Below, in pieces: positions 32,334 to 39,627 of a stretch of DNA of 44,751 nt. Source of the DNA: an uncultured Rubrobacteraceae bacterium (GTDB lineage: Bacteria > Actinomycetota > Rubrobacteria > Rubrobacterales > Rubrobacteraceae); contig CADCVG010000026.1 in assembly GCA_902806075.1 (NCBI GenBank), forward strand, positions 1 to 44,751, read 5' to 3'. Below the pieces are notes generated by a model. The model had not been told where the DNA came from and did not search any database. It worked only from the letters and a program-made list of their open reading frames with translations. The first letter of the stretch is position 1; the number at the start of each line of letters is the position of its first letter. A program made the position numbers and the translations under genes.

Positions 32334-35300
32334 GACGATCTTCCGAGTAGCGGGATACGGCCTCTAGCCATTCTTCTTCGGTCATGTCCTTCGTATCCTC
32401 TTCGGGGATCGGTGATCTAACCCATCCGGCTATAGCCCGCAACCGAAGTGGACTCGGCTCCTTCGCATCCCCACCGAACTTCTCGCGCCACTGTTCCAGT
32501 CGCTTCTTGGCAGCGGGAGAGAGTCGAGAAGGTGCGATGCCCCCCAGCAAGGTCAACTGCGCTGCGCCGCGTAAATCGGTGTCGGTAGCTTCCAACTCCC
32601 ACTCGGAGTAGTATCCGAGTACCAGTTCTTCGAGTTCTGTCATATTCTCGTCTGCACAGCACGGAGTTATGGTTTCAAGTAGCTGCCGAGTCGACCAGTG
32701 GGGGTTGCTCCTATATCCCGTCTCCAATCGCGCGGGCCGTTCGAGGAGGTACTCTACGGCTTCGTCGGCGTACCTCTCACCGTTGGCGGCATAGGAGCGG
32801 ACCAGCAGGTACTGGGCGGTCTCGAAATCCGATTTCTCGCGGAGCAGCCGGGCGAAGGGATCGAAGGCCTCTGGGTCGTTTTCCGCCAGGGTCCTGAGGG
32901 CGATCTCCATGGCCCTGAGCAGCGCGTCTTCGATAGAGTGGCTCTCACCAGGGTGCCGATAGCACCAGATCGAGTCCTCGTAAGGAGCGTCACCTTCCTG
33001 CTCCGCCGAGTCTTGCATAAGCTTGAGCATGAAGGGCAACAACTCTGTCACGAATGTTCTCGGCGCGCGTTTAGCGCTTTTCGTGAAGACTTCTTCGTAA
33101 TTGTCGTTCCACCCAGAACGAGAATACGGATCGAACAGCTCGTATGCTCCGGATTGGTTCCGTTCGTGGCGCCGTTTGAGGTAATGATAGAGTGCCTCAC
33201 CAGCCCATTTGGGATTCTTGTCCGGCAGATCGTAGATCTCCATTCCTACGTTTGCCTCATCGAGGACACCCTCGTCGATGGCCTTCAGGAATAGTTCGAA
33301 GAAGCGACGGCCGATGTGGAGGTCCGCTCCCGACATGACGTAGGCGATCCGGTTACGCCACTCCGGTAGCCTCACGTAGGGTTCCAAGAGCTCGGCCACC
33401 CGATCGGGCTCATGCTTTTGCGACATCCAGAGCAGATAGGTCACGCGGTTCAGTCGCTCTTCGTCTCCTTCTGCCAGCCAACGCTTCCAGATCCCTAAGG
33501 AGTCAATCAACCTGAACCACGGCGCTGAGCGCAGCAGGTTGAAGACCTCGCGCGTGTACGGCTCCTCCCTCTCCAGAAGTGGGACGACGATCCTCCACTC
33601 TTCCCTGGTCGGATCTTCGAGTCCGGCCAACAACGCGAAGACCACTTGCTTTATGTGGAACCTGATGTCCGGGCTATGGAGAAGCTCCGCGAGATCGTCC
33701 AAATAGCGGGCGAGGTCTCCCTCGCGCTCGTGGCGCAAGATCTGCCGGACCTGCGCGCGCCGGAAGAGGTGTTGCTCTCCCTCGCGCAAGAACGGGAGTA
33801 GCTCCCGCTCCCGGCCGGCAAAGCGGCGGGCGAAAGCATAGTCGAAGAAGCTCTCGTGGAAGAAGGCGTACCTGTCCCGGTCCCGTACAAGGACGTTTTC
33901 AGAAGTCATTGCCTGGGCGTCGTCTCCGTACTCGTCCACCTTCTCCGCCGGCGCGGATAAGGTCCGCTTCTCGCTCATGTGGTCGCAAAGGGCGTCTATA
34001 ACCTCCGTCCACCGTACCGAACGGCCGGTGCGTTCGCGCAGTACAGTGCGCTTACGATCCCAGAATCGGTCGAAGAGATCCTTGGCGGTCCGGAAGTTGA
34101 GGTCTCTGGCAGCAGGGGTTTCTGATATTTCGGCTAGCAGACTCAAGTGCAAGGGTACGGACAACAGCCGCACCTGATCGGGGCTGAGGCCTCCTGCCTC
34201 TATGCCCATCGCGGCCACAGTCTCGCGGACGGTCTCTTCAGGCAACCGGTTAACGGCTACAGTGTCCAAGACGCCACGCTCGTTCGCCAAGCGCCGCAGC
34301 CGGTGATCGTTCTCCAGGTCAAAGTTTCTGCAAGCGATTAGCAGGCGCATCCGCGGGTACGCCTCCACCTGCCTGATGAGTTCGTCCACGCCATCGAAGA
34401 ACTGCGGGTGCCTGCCCGATGCGAGGCTCACGGCGTCGAGCTGGTCGATCACGAGCACGCAGTCCCGCCCCTGGGCCACGCCCCCGAGGACAGCGACGGG
34501 CGAGCCGGGTAGTTCCAGTTGCCGGCCGATTTCGTTGGGGAGAGGTGTAGGATCCAGCCGGTCGACGCGAAACGCCAGGACAGGGATCTCTTCCTTGCGA
34601 AGTTCCTCCAGAACCTGGAGAACGACCCCGCTCTTCCCTACCCCGGCCTCGCCGGAGAGCAGCACGCCCTTCCGACCACCTTTGGAAGTCAGCGAAGCCA
34701 GGGCAGCTTGCGTCTCCTCGCGCGGTATGGACGCCCCATAGATCAACTCGTTGCGAATTGGAGACAGGTAGCGGGCGTTGGACTCTTCCAGTTTTGCCAG
34801 GACGTGAGTGTCGTTAGCCCAGTCGCGGCGTTGCAAGCCTCGTTTCTCCAGCCGGCGCCACATATCGTGTGCAATTACCTCTTCATGCACCTTGTCCAGC
34901 GCCAGCCGGAACAGTACGTCCGAAGCGGTGGAGGGATCGCTCTCCACCAGTGCCTGTAACCTAACCTCAATCATCTCATTCAAGAAGCGTTCATCTACCG
35001 TCCTGACCTCTATACGCTGTAGACGCTCGAACGCCTCTTCACGGGGACAGTCTCCCCACAAATTGCAGAGCGTGGCGAAGGCCTGCGACCTGAGTTGAGC
35101 AGAGAGAAGAAACTCCTGTTCAAACTCTTCCCAGGACTCTGCACCCCTGGAATTTTCTGCCAGCTCACCAAGCTGGGAAGCGGCATGGGAGGAGACGAAC
35201 TTGCATAGGGCCGCCGGATCGTTGAGCTTGTCCTGGAAGCTAGAAAGCACCGTTCTGCTACCCAACTCCTTCAGTGTCCAGCGGCCCTCACCCCCGTGCT

Positions 35301-35493
35301 GCCTCTTGACCTGATGGTACTCGCGAACCTCCCCCCTGCGAATCAAGAACTCCACTCCTTCTCCTTCTTTGCCGGGGGGCTCGAGGCGTATGGAGTCGGC
35401 GCGTTCGTCCATGACGTCCAGCATGCAAAACACGGTCCACGAGGTTTCGTAGCGATTACCGAACTTGTCAGCCGCTGGTCCTGCTAGCGGCAT
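32323..35493 (-). CDS. Nuclease-STAND NTPase-repeat protein (Avs-like candidate antiphage effector)
   Basis: A 1056-aa protein. Residues about 10-75 look like a PD-(D/E)xK nuclease of the DUF4297/Cap4 kind: 'FGNRYETSWTVFCML', then 'EGVEFLI' (Glu48) and 'EYHQVKRQ' (Gln61, Lys63). A helical linker follows to about 240. The NTPase has Walker A 'SGEAGVGKSG' at 280-289, Walker B 'CVLVIDQLDAV' at 345-355 and sensor 'LLIACRN' near 384-390, then a winged-helix-like region. From about 480 to the end are helical repeats rich in charged residues. This order (nuclease, STAND ATPase, repeat sensor) is that of Avs2/Avs3-type antiphage proteins, which detect a phage protein, oligomerise and cut DNA. ATG at 35493 follows AGGGG. 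Neighbours are a toxin-antitoxin pair and a recombinase. Alternative: another STAND signalling protein. Confidence 0.75.
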   Translation of the reverse strand: MPLAGPAADKFGNRYETSWTVFCMLDVMDERADSIRLEPPGKEGEGVEFLIRRGEVREYHQVKRQHGGEGRWTLKELGSRTVLSSFQDKLNDPAALCKFVSSHAASQLGELAENSRGAESWEEFEQEFLLSAQLRSQAFATLCNLWGDCPREEAFERLQRIEVRTVDERFLNEMIEVRLQALVESDPSTASDVLFRLALDKVHEEVIAHDMWRRLEKRGLQRRDWANDTHVLAKLEESNARYLSPIRNELIYGASIPREETQAALASLTSKGGRKGVLLSGEAGVGKSGVVLQVLEELRKEEIPVLAFRVDRLDPTPLPNEIGRQLELPGSPVAVLGGVAQGRDCVLVIDQLDAVSLASGRHPQFFDGVDELIRQVEAYPRMRLLIACRNFDLENDHRLRRLANERGVLDTVAVNRLPEETVRETVAAMGIEAGGLSPDQVRLLSVPLHLSLLAEISETPAARDLNFRTAKDLFDRFWDRKRTVLRERTGRSVRWTEVIDALCDHMSEKRTLSAPAEKVDEYGDDAQAMTSENVLVRDRDRYAFFHESFFDYAFARRFAGRERELLPFLREGEQHLFRRAQVRQILRHEREGDLARYLDDLAELLHSPDIRFHIKQVVFALLAGLEDPTREEWRIVVPLLEREEPYTREVFNLLRSAPWFRLIDSLGIWKRWLAEGDEERLNRVTYLLWMSQKHEPDRVAELLEPYVRLPEWRNRIAYVMSGADLHIGRRFFELFLKAIDEGVLDEANVGMEIYDLPDKNPKWAGEALYHYLKRRHERNQSGAYELFDPYSRSGWNDNYEEVFTKSAKRAPRTFVTELLPFMLKLMQDSAEQEGDAPYEDSIWCYRHPGESHSIEDALLRAMEIALRTLAENDPEAFDPFARLLREKSDFETAQYLLVRSYAANGERYADEAVEYLLERPARLETGYRSNPHWSTRQLLETITPCCADENMTELEELVLGYYSEWELEATDTDLRGAAQLTLLGGIAPSRLSPAAKKRLEQWREKFGGDAKEPSPLRLRAIAGWVRSPIPEEDTKDMTEEEWLEAVSRYSEDRHGR

Positions 35494-35572
35494 CTGGTTC
35501 CCCTTAGACGTGAGAACGAAGATTCCATGCGAGCGTTCGAGTTGAGCACTGTCCGCTTACTCAAGCGCAGCT

Positions 35573-36046
35573 TCAACGGGTCTCGGGTACAAGACTACCG
35601 ACATCGGTCAGAGGGTGCGCAAGGCGAGCGTAGGGCGTGTCCTTAACGGTCCTGAGGAGCTTGCCGTCGTCGGTGATTACGATCGTTTCGGCGTCCTCGG
35701 CGAGAGCCAGGAATAGCGCATCGTAGATGATCACGCCGGTCTCGAAGGAGATCTCGACGGCGCGCCCGATCAGGTCTTCTGGGGCGTAGAGGGCTAGCGG
35801 CAACTCTGAGATCAGCTCCCACCCGGCGCGCACCTCGTCGCGGGTCAACTCGTCCCGCCGGTGCTTCTGCCAGAAGGCGTTGAAGACCTCCGGGAAAATC
35901 GTTCCCGGAGCGAGCAGCGACACCGTGCCGCTCTCGAAACTGCGCTGAAGCCTACGAGCCTCCTCGTGGCGCTCCTCAGGGATATGGAACTTTACAGCGA
36001 CGCTCGTGTCGAGGACCAGCTCCCGTGGGTCGCCACCCTCACTCAA
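35573..36046 (-). CDS. PIN-domain ribonuclease toxin, VapC-like
   Basis: A 157-aa PIN domain. Acidic catalytic residues are in place: Asp in 'LVLDTSVAVKF', Glu in 'FPEVFNAFWQK', Asp in 'VIIYDALFLALAE' and Asp pair in 'VITDDGKLL'. VapC toxins cleave tRNA or rRNA when released from their antitoxin. The TTG start at 36046 overlaps the antitoxin stop by 4 bases (TTGA), the usual antitoxin-first coupling. It sits 80 bases from the start of the nuclease-STAND gene and reads the same way, so the pair could help retain the island. Confidence 0.88.
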   Translation of the reverse strand: MSEGGDPRELVLDTSVAVKFHIPEERHEEARRLQRSFESGTVSLLAPGTIFPEVFNAFWQKHRRDELTRDEVRAGWELISELPLALYAPEDLIGRAVEISFETGVIIYDALFLALAEDAETIVITDDGKLLRTVKDTPYARLAHPLTDVGSLVPETR

Positions 36047-36207
36047 ATCCGAGAGTCTCTGTCGGCCCTTACTATCTCGGTAGAGTCCGAGAAGGTGCGT
36101 CCCGAAGCGGCGAGCCTGTCGGAGAACTCGCGAGCCCTCTTAGCCCAGCGTTTGGGATCTCCGGTGGCCTTCCTCGAGGGCTTTATCCTCATCTTTTTCT
36201 CCGCCAT
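36043..36207 (-). CDS. VapB-like antitoxin (54 aa)
   Basis: ATG at 36207 (AAAGGACAGAG upstream on the minus strand) gives 54 aa: a basic N-terminus 'MAEKKMRIKPSRKATGDPK', a central helix, and the C-terminal 'FSDSTEIVRADRDSRI', similar to toxin-wrapping tails of VapB antitoxins. Its stop overlaps the toxin start. Small size, order and coupling make the antitoxin assignment likely although the DNA-binding fold is not certain. Confidence 0.7.
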   Translation of the reverse strand: MAEKKMRIKPSRKATGDPKRWAKRAREFSDRLAASGRTFSDSTEIVRADRDSRI

Positions 36208-36250
36208 CTCTCTGTCCTTTCACATCTTTCTAGCCGAGCTGGCGTTCGCT

Positions 36251-36469
36251 TTACCGAGCGAAGTCCATAAGCATTCCGAGCTCCATGACCTCAGGCGGGT
36301 CCTTTGTGCGGTCGTCCGGATCGTCGTAGTATCCGGCGTCCCCACGGCATATAAACTCTTCGCCAGAGATACCCAACTTACGCCAGGCGGCGCAGTCGAA
36401 CATCTCCCGGCCCTCTTTTGGGGAGAGCTCGCGGATGCGATTCTCGGTCGTCTCGGCATGCCTCTGCAT
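36251..36469 (-). CDS. Small conserved hypothetical protein upstream of VapBC
   Basis: A 72-aa soluble protein with 'LSPKEGREMFDCAAWRKLGI' and 'SGEEFICRGDAGYYDDPDD', a pattern I recognise from short actinobacterial hypothetical proteins encoded in single copies or beside PIN toxins. ATG at 36469 has AAAGAGG 6 bases upstream; an in-frame TTG at 36487 is less likely. It ends 43 bases before the antitoxin and may share its transcript. Function unknown. Confidence 0.65.
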   Translation of the reverse strand: MQRHAETTENRIRELSPKEGREMFDCAAWRKLGISGEEFICRGDAGYYDDPDDRTKDPPEVMELGMLMDFAR

Positions 36470-36617
36470 GGCAACCCTCTTTCTCAATACGCATTCAGTA
36501 TAGCTCAGGCGGGAAAAGGTCCGAGGGTATACGATCTTGATCGGTTATATCGATAGCATGTTTCTGTTGGTGCGCCGCCGGCGCTCTCCGTCGGCGGTCG
36601 AGGAGAGGAGTAGCAGC

Positions 36618-37754
36618 GTGACGAAGAGACGCGACAACGTGGAGGGGTCGATCTCCCGTCATCCGAAGAGGGACCTGTGGATGGCCCGCTACACGTCGAG
36701 ACGCCCACAGGGACGAAGCGCAGGACCGTCTACGGCAAGACGCGGGCGGAGGTGCGCGACAGGCTGGCGAAGGCGCTGGCAGACCGTGCGGATGGTATCG
36801 TCTTTGACGATGAGAACATGACCGTGGGCGAGTACCTCGACGGGTGGCTCAAGGGCTCGGTGTACGGCTCGGTGCGGGACAGCACCTACGACTGCTACGA
36901 GATCATCTGCAGGAGGCACATCGCGTCGGTCCTCGGCGGAAAGAAGCTCTCGAAGCTGAAGGTAATGCACGTCCAGCGCTTCTACCGGGACCGTTTGGAT
37001 ACAGGGCTCGCCCCGGCCACAGTCCACAAGTGCCACACGTGCTGCACAAGTCCCTCAAGCAGGCCGTCGAGTGGAACCTGGTGCCGCGCAACGTCGCGGA
37101 CGCCGTGAAGGCCCCCAGGCCGGCCCCGAGGAAGAAAATGCGGGCGCTCTCCCCCGAAGAGGCGCGCAGGCTGCTCGAAGCCGCGCACGACGACTGGCTC
37201 GAAGCCCTCTACGTGCTGACCGTTTCCACCGGGATGAGAGAGGGCGAGCTGCTGGGTCTGAAGTGGGAGGACGTGGACCTGGAGGCCGGTGTGCTTCGCT
37301 TGAGACACGCCCTCGTCCGCGAGGGGGGTAAGACGTCCCTAGGAGACCTCAAGACTGCCAAGAGTCGCCGGAGCGTCCGACTTACCCGCGCCGCCGCAGA
37401 CGCCCTCAGAAGCCACCTACAGCGCCAGCTAGAGGAGATGGAGCGCGGGCAGGCTCCCTCTACCAGCCCGGCGGCCTCGTCTTCGCTACGGAGGCTGGGA
37501 CCCTCATAAACCCCTCGAACCTCCGCAACCGCTCCTTCAAACCCCTACTCAATCGGGCAGGGCTACCGAGCATCTGTTTCCACGACCTTCGGCACACCTG
37601 CGCCACTCTGCTGCTCTCGCAGGGCACCCATCCCAAGCTCGTCCAGGAGCTACTCGGGCACGCCACCATAGCGATGACCCTGGACACCTACTCTCACTTC
37701 TTGCCAAGTATGGGAGATCAGACCGTAAAGGCGATGGAGGCCGCGCTTTCTTGA
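36618..37754 (+). pseudogene. Tyrosine recombinase/integrase broken by three single-base frameshifts
   Basis: Four pieces in three frames add up to a normal integrase of about 375 aa: 'MTKRRDNVEGSISRHPKRDL', then 'VETPTGTKRRTVYGKTRAEV' with the SAM-like N-domain, then 'KSLKQAVEWNLVPRN' and the catalytic domain start 'STGMREGELLGLKWEDVDL' (first Arg), then 'FHDLRHTCATLLLS' (HxxR) and 'LLGHATIAMTLDTYSH' (His and nucleophilic Tyr). Breaks are near 36697, 37038 and 37450; each is repaired by adding one G. GTG at 36618 follows GAGGAGAGGAG. All catalytic residues survive, so it is either freshly inactivated or mis-sequenced. It would have moved the adjacent defence genes. Confidence 0.82.
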
Positions 37755-37877
37755 ATTAAACCTACATTCTTCACGCTTACATAGCCCCAGAGCCAGGCCT
37801 ATTCACTTATCATCTGAGAGGGTGTTATCCGAACTTCGGCAGTGGGGAGTTCTCGGAAGAGCGATCGCGCCTAAAGG

Positions 37878-38297
37878 CTAGGTCTCCATCCGCTCGACCC
37901 ATTGCGCCCGCCACTCGGGCGCCTCGAACGGTTCCGCGTAGTAGCGGGTGTCGCGCCACCACTTCCCATCCCTTAGCTCGACTATGAGCACCACGTTGTA
38001 CACTCCTCCCTCCCCGTAGTCGTTGACTCCCTCCACGACCCACAGCCCCTCTCTCACCAGCACCCGCCGTATGCGGATGCTGGGCGGGGTGGAGTTGGTG
38101 GCGAAGGCTTGCTGGAACGCCCGCATGTTCTGTGGGCTCCGGATACGCTCGCCGGATTGGGGCATCTCCATGGCGTAGTCCTCGTGTCGCAGGGCGTACT
38201 CCTTCTCGGCGCTGAGTGTGGAGAACAGCTCGACGAGAAAGTGCCGTGCTTGTTGCTGGTCCATCTGCTTGAGGTCGGGCACCCACTGTTCGTTCAC
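37878..38297 (-). CDS. NTF2/SnoaL-like protein
   Basis: A 139-aa protein of the NTF2-like alpha+beta cone fold: helix 'ARHFLVELFSTLSAEKEYAL', 'EDYAMEMPQSGERIRSPQNM' (loop around the pocket), and the C-terminal strands 'YNVVLIVELRDGKWWRDTRY' and 'YAEPFEAPEWRAQWVE'. NTF2-like proteins are small-ligand enzymes or binding proteins; this one has no recognised substrate. ATG at 38297 has AAAAGGAGC upstream. Probably cytosolic and monocistronic. Confidence 0.82.
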   Translation of the reverse strand: MNEQWVPDLKQMDQQQARHFLVELFSTLSAEKEYALRHEDYAMEMPQSGERIRSPQNMRAFQQAFATNSTPPSIRIRRVLVREGLWVVEGVNDYGEGGVYNVVLIVELRDGKWWRDTRYYAEPFEAPEWRAQWVERMET

Positions 38298-38425
38298 GAA
38301 ACGCTCCTTTTACTCACTGCTTCTCGTATCTAAGGTAGCCAACGTCGCAGCCGACGAAACTACCGTCTAGACCCGGCTCCGGATACTTTTCAGACGGTTT
38401 TTATAGGCCGTTGGGTAAATAGCCT

Positions 38426-39082
38426 TCAAGGAGGTGGTCGGCGCATGTGAGGCGGCGTCTCGGTCCTTAGATACTCTAACTCTTCCGGGGTAGAGGTGCG
38501 CCCCAGTATCTCGTTGCGGTGCGGGTGGCGACCGAAGCGCGCTATGACGTCGCGGGCAGCCTTGGCCTGAGAGATCCCAAACTCGTATAGCGCCTTGAGG
38601 TGGGGCGGAGCGTTGGCCGCTTCCTCCTCAGCGTGGAGGACGCCACGCTCGTGAAGGGCGAGGTCCTCGGAGTGGTCCAGCGGGAGCCAGAAGAACATCC
38701 GCTCCATCGCCCCCAGCTCGCGGTCCATCCCCAAGTCGATGCCTTGGAGAGCTAGCTTGAGGGCCTTCTCGTCCTGTGAGTAGGAGAGGGGCGAGCCTCG
38801 GTAGACGTGACGAGAGAACTGGTCCAGGACGATGATCAGCGCTAGGCGTCCGCGCGGCGTCTGTGCCCAATGGTCTAGCTCTCCCCGGCAGGCTTGCTCC
38901 AGCACGCCTCCGAAGCGCTCGGTGATCTCCCTGTCAACCTCGGGGCCACCTTGCATCCATCGCTTCGCTTCACGCCGGAGCGTCTCCAGATCGGCATTGT
39001 TGATGCCTTCAGGGAACCAGTACGATAAGACCTCTTCGGGGCTGACCACTTCCCTATCTCCCTCTGATTGCTCCGGTGGCAT
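38426..39082 (-). CDS. DUF924 family protein (second copy)
   Basis: A 218-aa paralogue of the protein at 3457. It shares 'EEVLSYWFPEG', 'GRLALIIVLDQFSRHVYRGS', 'FFWLPLDHSEDLALHERG' and 'RFGRHPHRNEILGRTSTPEE'. It has a slightly longer N-terminus and a Pro-rich end. ATG at 39082 lies inside the end of a 64-aa ORF, overlapping by 29 bases, so it is the third gene of a coupled minus-strand string. Role unknown. Confidence 0.85.
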   Translation of the reverse strand: MPPEQSEGDREVVSPEEVLSYWFPEGINNADLETLRREAKRWMQGGPEVDREITERFGGVLEQACRGELDHWAQTPRGRLALIIVLDQFSRHVYRGSPLSYSQDEKALKLALQGIDLGMDRELGAMERMFFWLPLDHSEDLALHERGVLHAEEEAANAPPHLKALYEFGISQAKAARDVIARFGRHPHRNEILGRTSTPEELEYLRTETPPHMRRPPP

Positions 39083-39248
39083 GCCGTGTCTTCTTTCCTA
39101 CCGTGTCACCTAACTCGCCCAAGCCGCCGACTGCGTACGCCGGTACTGCCGCGTCCAGCACCGTCAGCACCCAAGCCAGCAGGATCGCTAGCATCTTCCT
39201 CGACGCAAGAGTACTCTTATCCCCGCTCATCGAAGCCGGTCCTATCAT
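39054..39248 (-). CDS. Small membrane protein coupled to DUF924 gene
   Basis: A 64-aa ORF starting at ATG 39248, which shares its A with the upstream stop (TGATG). The product has one hydrophobic helix, 'MLAILLAWVLTVLDAAVPAY', then a short Gly-rich and basic tail. An in-frame TTG one codon earlier is possible. There is no homologue known to me; support is the TGATG coupling and the plausible membrane helix. Confidence 0.4.
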   Translation of the reverse strand: MIGPASMSGDKSTLASRKMLAILLAWVLTVLDAAVPAYAVGGLGELGDTVGKKTRHATGAIRGR

Positions 39249-39436
39249 CAACGCAGATACGGGCGGTCTTGCCTGAACAACGCCGTAATGAGCGCTGCCC
39301 CGCGGGCTATCAGGTTCCGGTGAGGCCCTTTAACCGAGCGGGTCTGCTTCACCGAATCCTCCGTCCGGCTCCGCGACTGAGTCACGCAGTAGCTGTAGTA
39401 CTGAGCCACCCAGTAGCTCTGGTCACTATGTAACAT
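39248..39436 (-). CDS. Small hypothetical protein with an excellent ribosome site
   Basis: ATG at 39436 has AAAGGAG 7 bases upstream on the minus strand. The 62-aa product begins MLHSDQSYWVAQYYSYCVTQ, a Tyr-rich segment produced by a 24-base tandem repeat, and ends with 'RNLIARGAALITALFRQDR'. Its stop overlaps the next small ORF. No function known. It leads the string small ORF, small ORF, DUF924. Confidence 0.4.
   Translation of the reverse strand: MLHSDQSYWVAQYYSYCVTQSRSRTEDSVKQTRSVKGPHRNLIARGAALITALFRQDRPYLR
39377..39424. repeat. Two tandem 24-base units
   Basis: CTGAGTCACGCAGTAGCTGT and CTGAGCCACCCAGTAGCTCT begin units at 39377 and 39401. They agree at about 18 of 24 positions and lie within the 62-aa ORF. 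Confidence 0.6.
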
Positions 39437-39627
39437 GTTCTCGCTCCTTTGCTCTGGTCGGTGGGGTATCTCTTCTCAGCGTTCCGTCCTGCCTCCAATG
39501 ATGCGCATCGAGCTTCCCTGCTGCCAGCGACAACCCAAACAAGAACTCAAACAATCGTCCTAATAACAGCAGTGTGCTACGATGCCGTCAGGTCGTGCGA
39601 GCGGCCCAGAGGCAGGAGGCAAAGGAA

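Noticed and set aside
39377-39424. Tandem repeat considered as a CRISPR seed
   Set aside because: Only two adjoining imperfect units, no spacers and no cas genes nearby. No CRISPR array is seen anywhere in the window.
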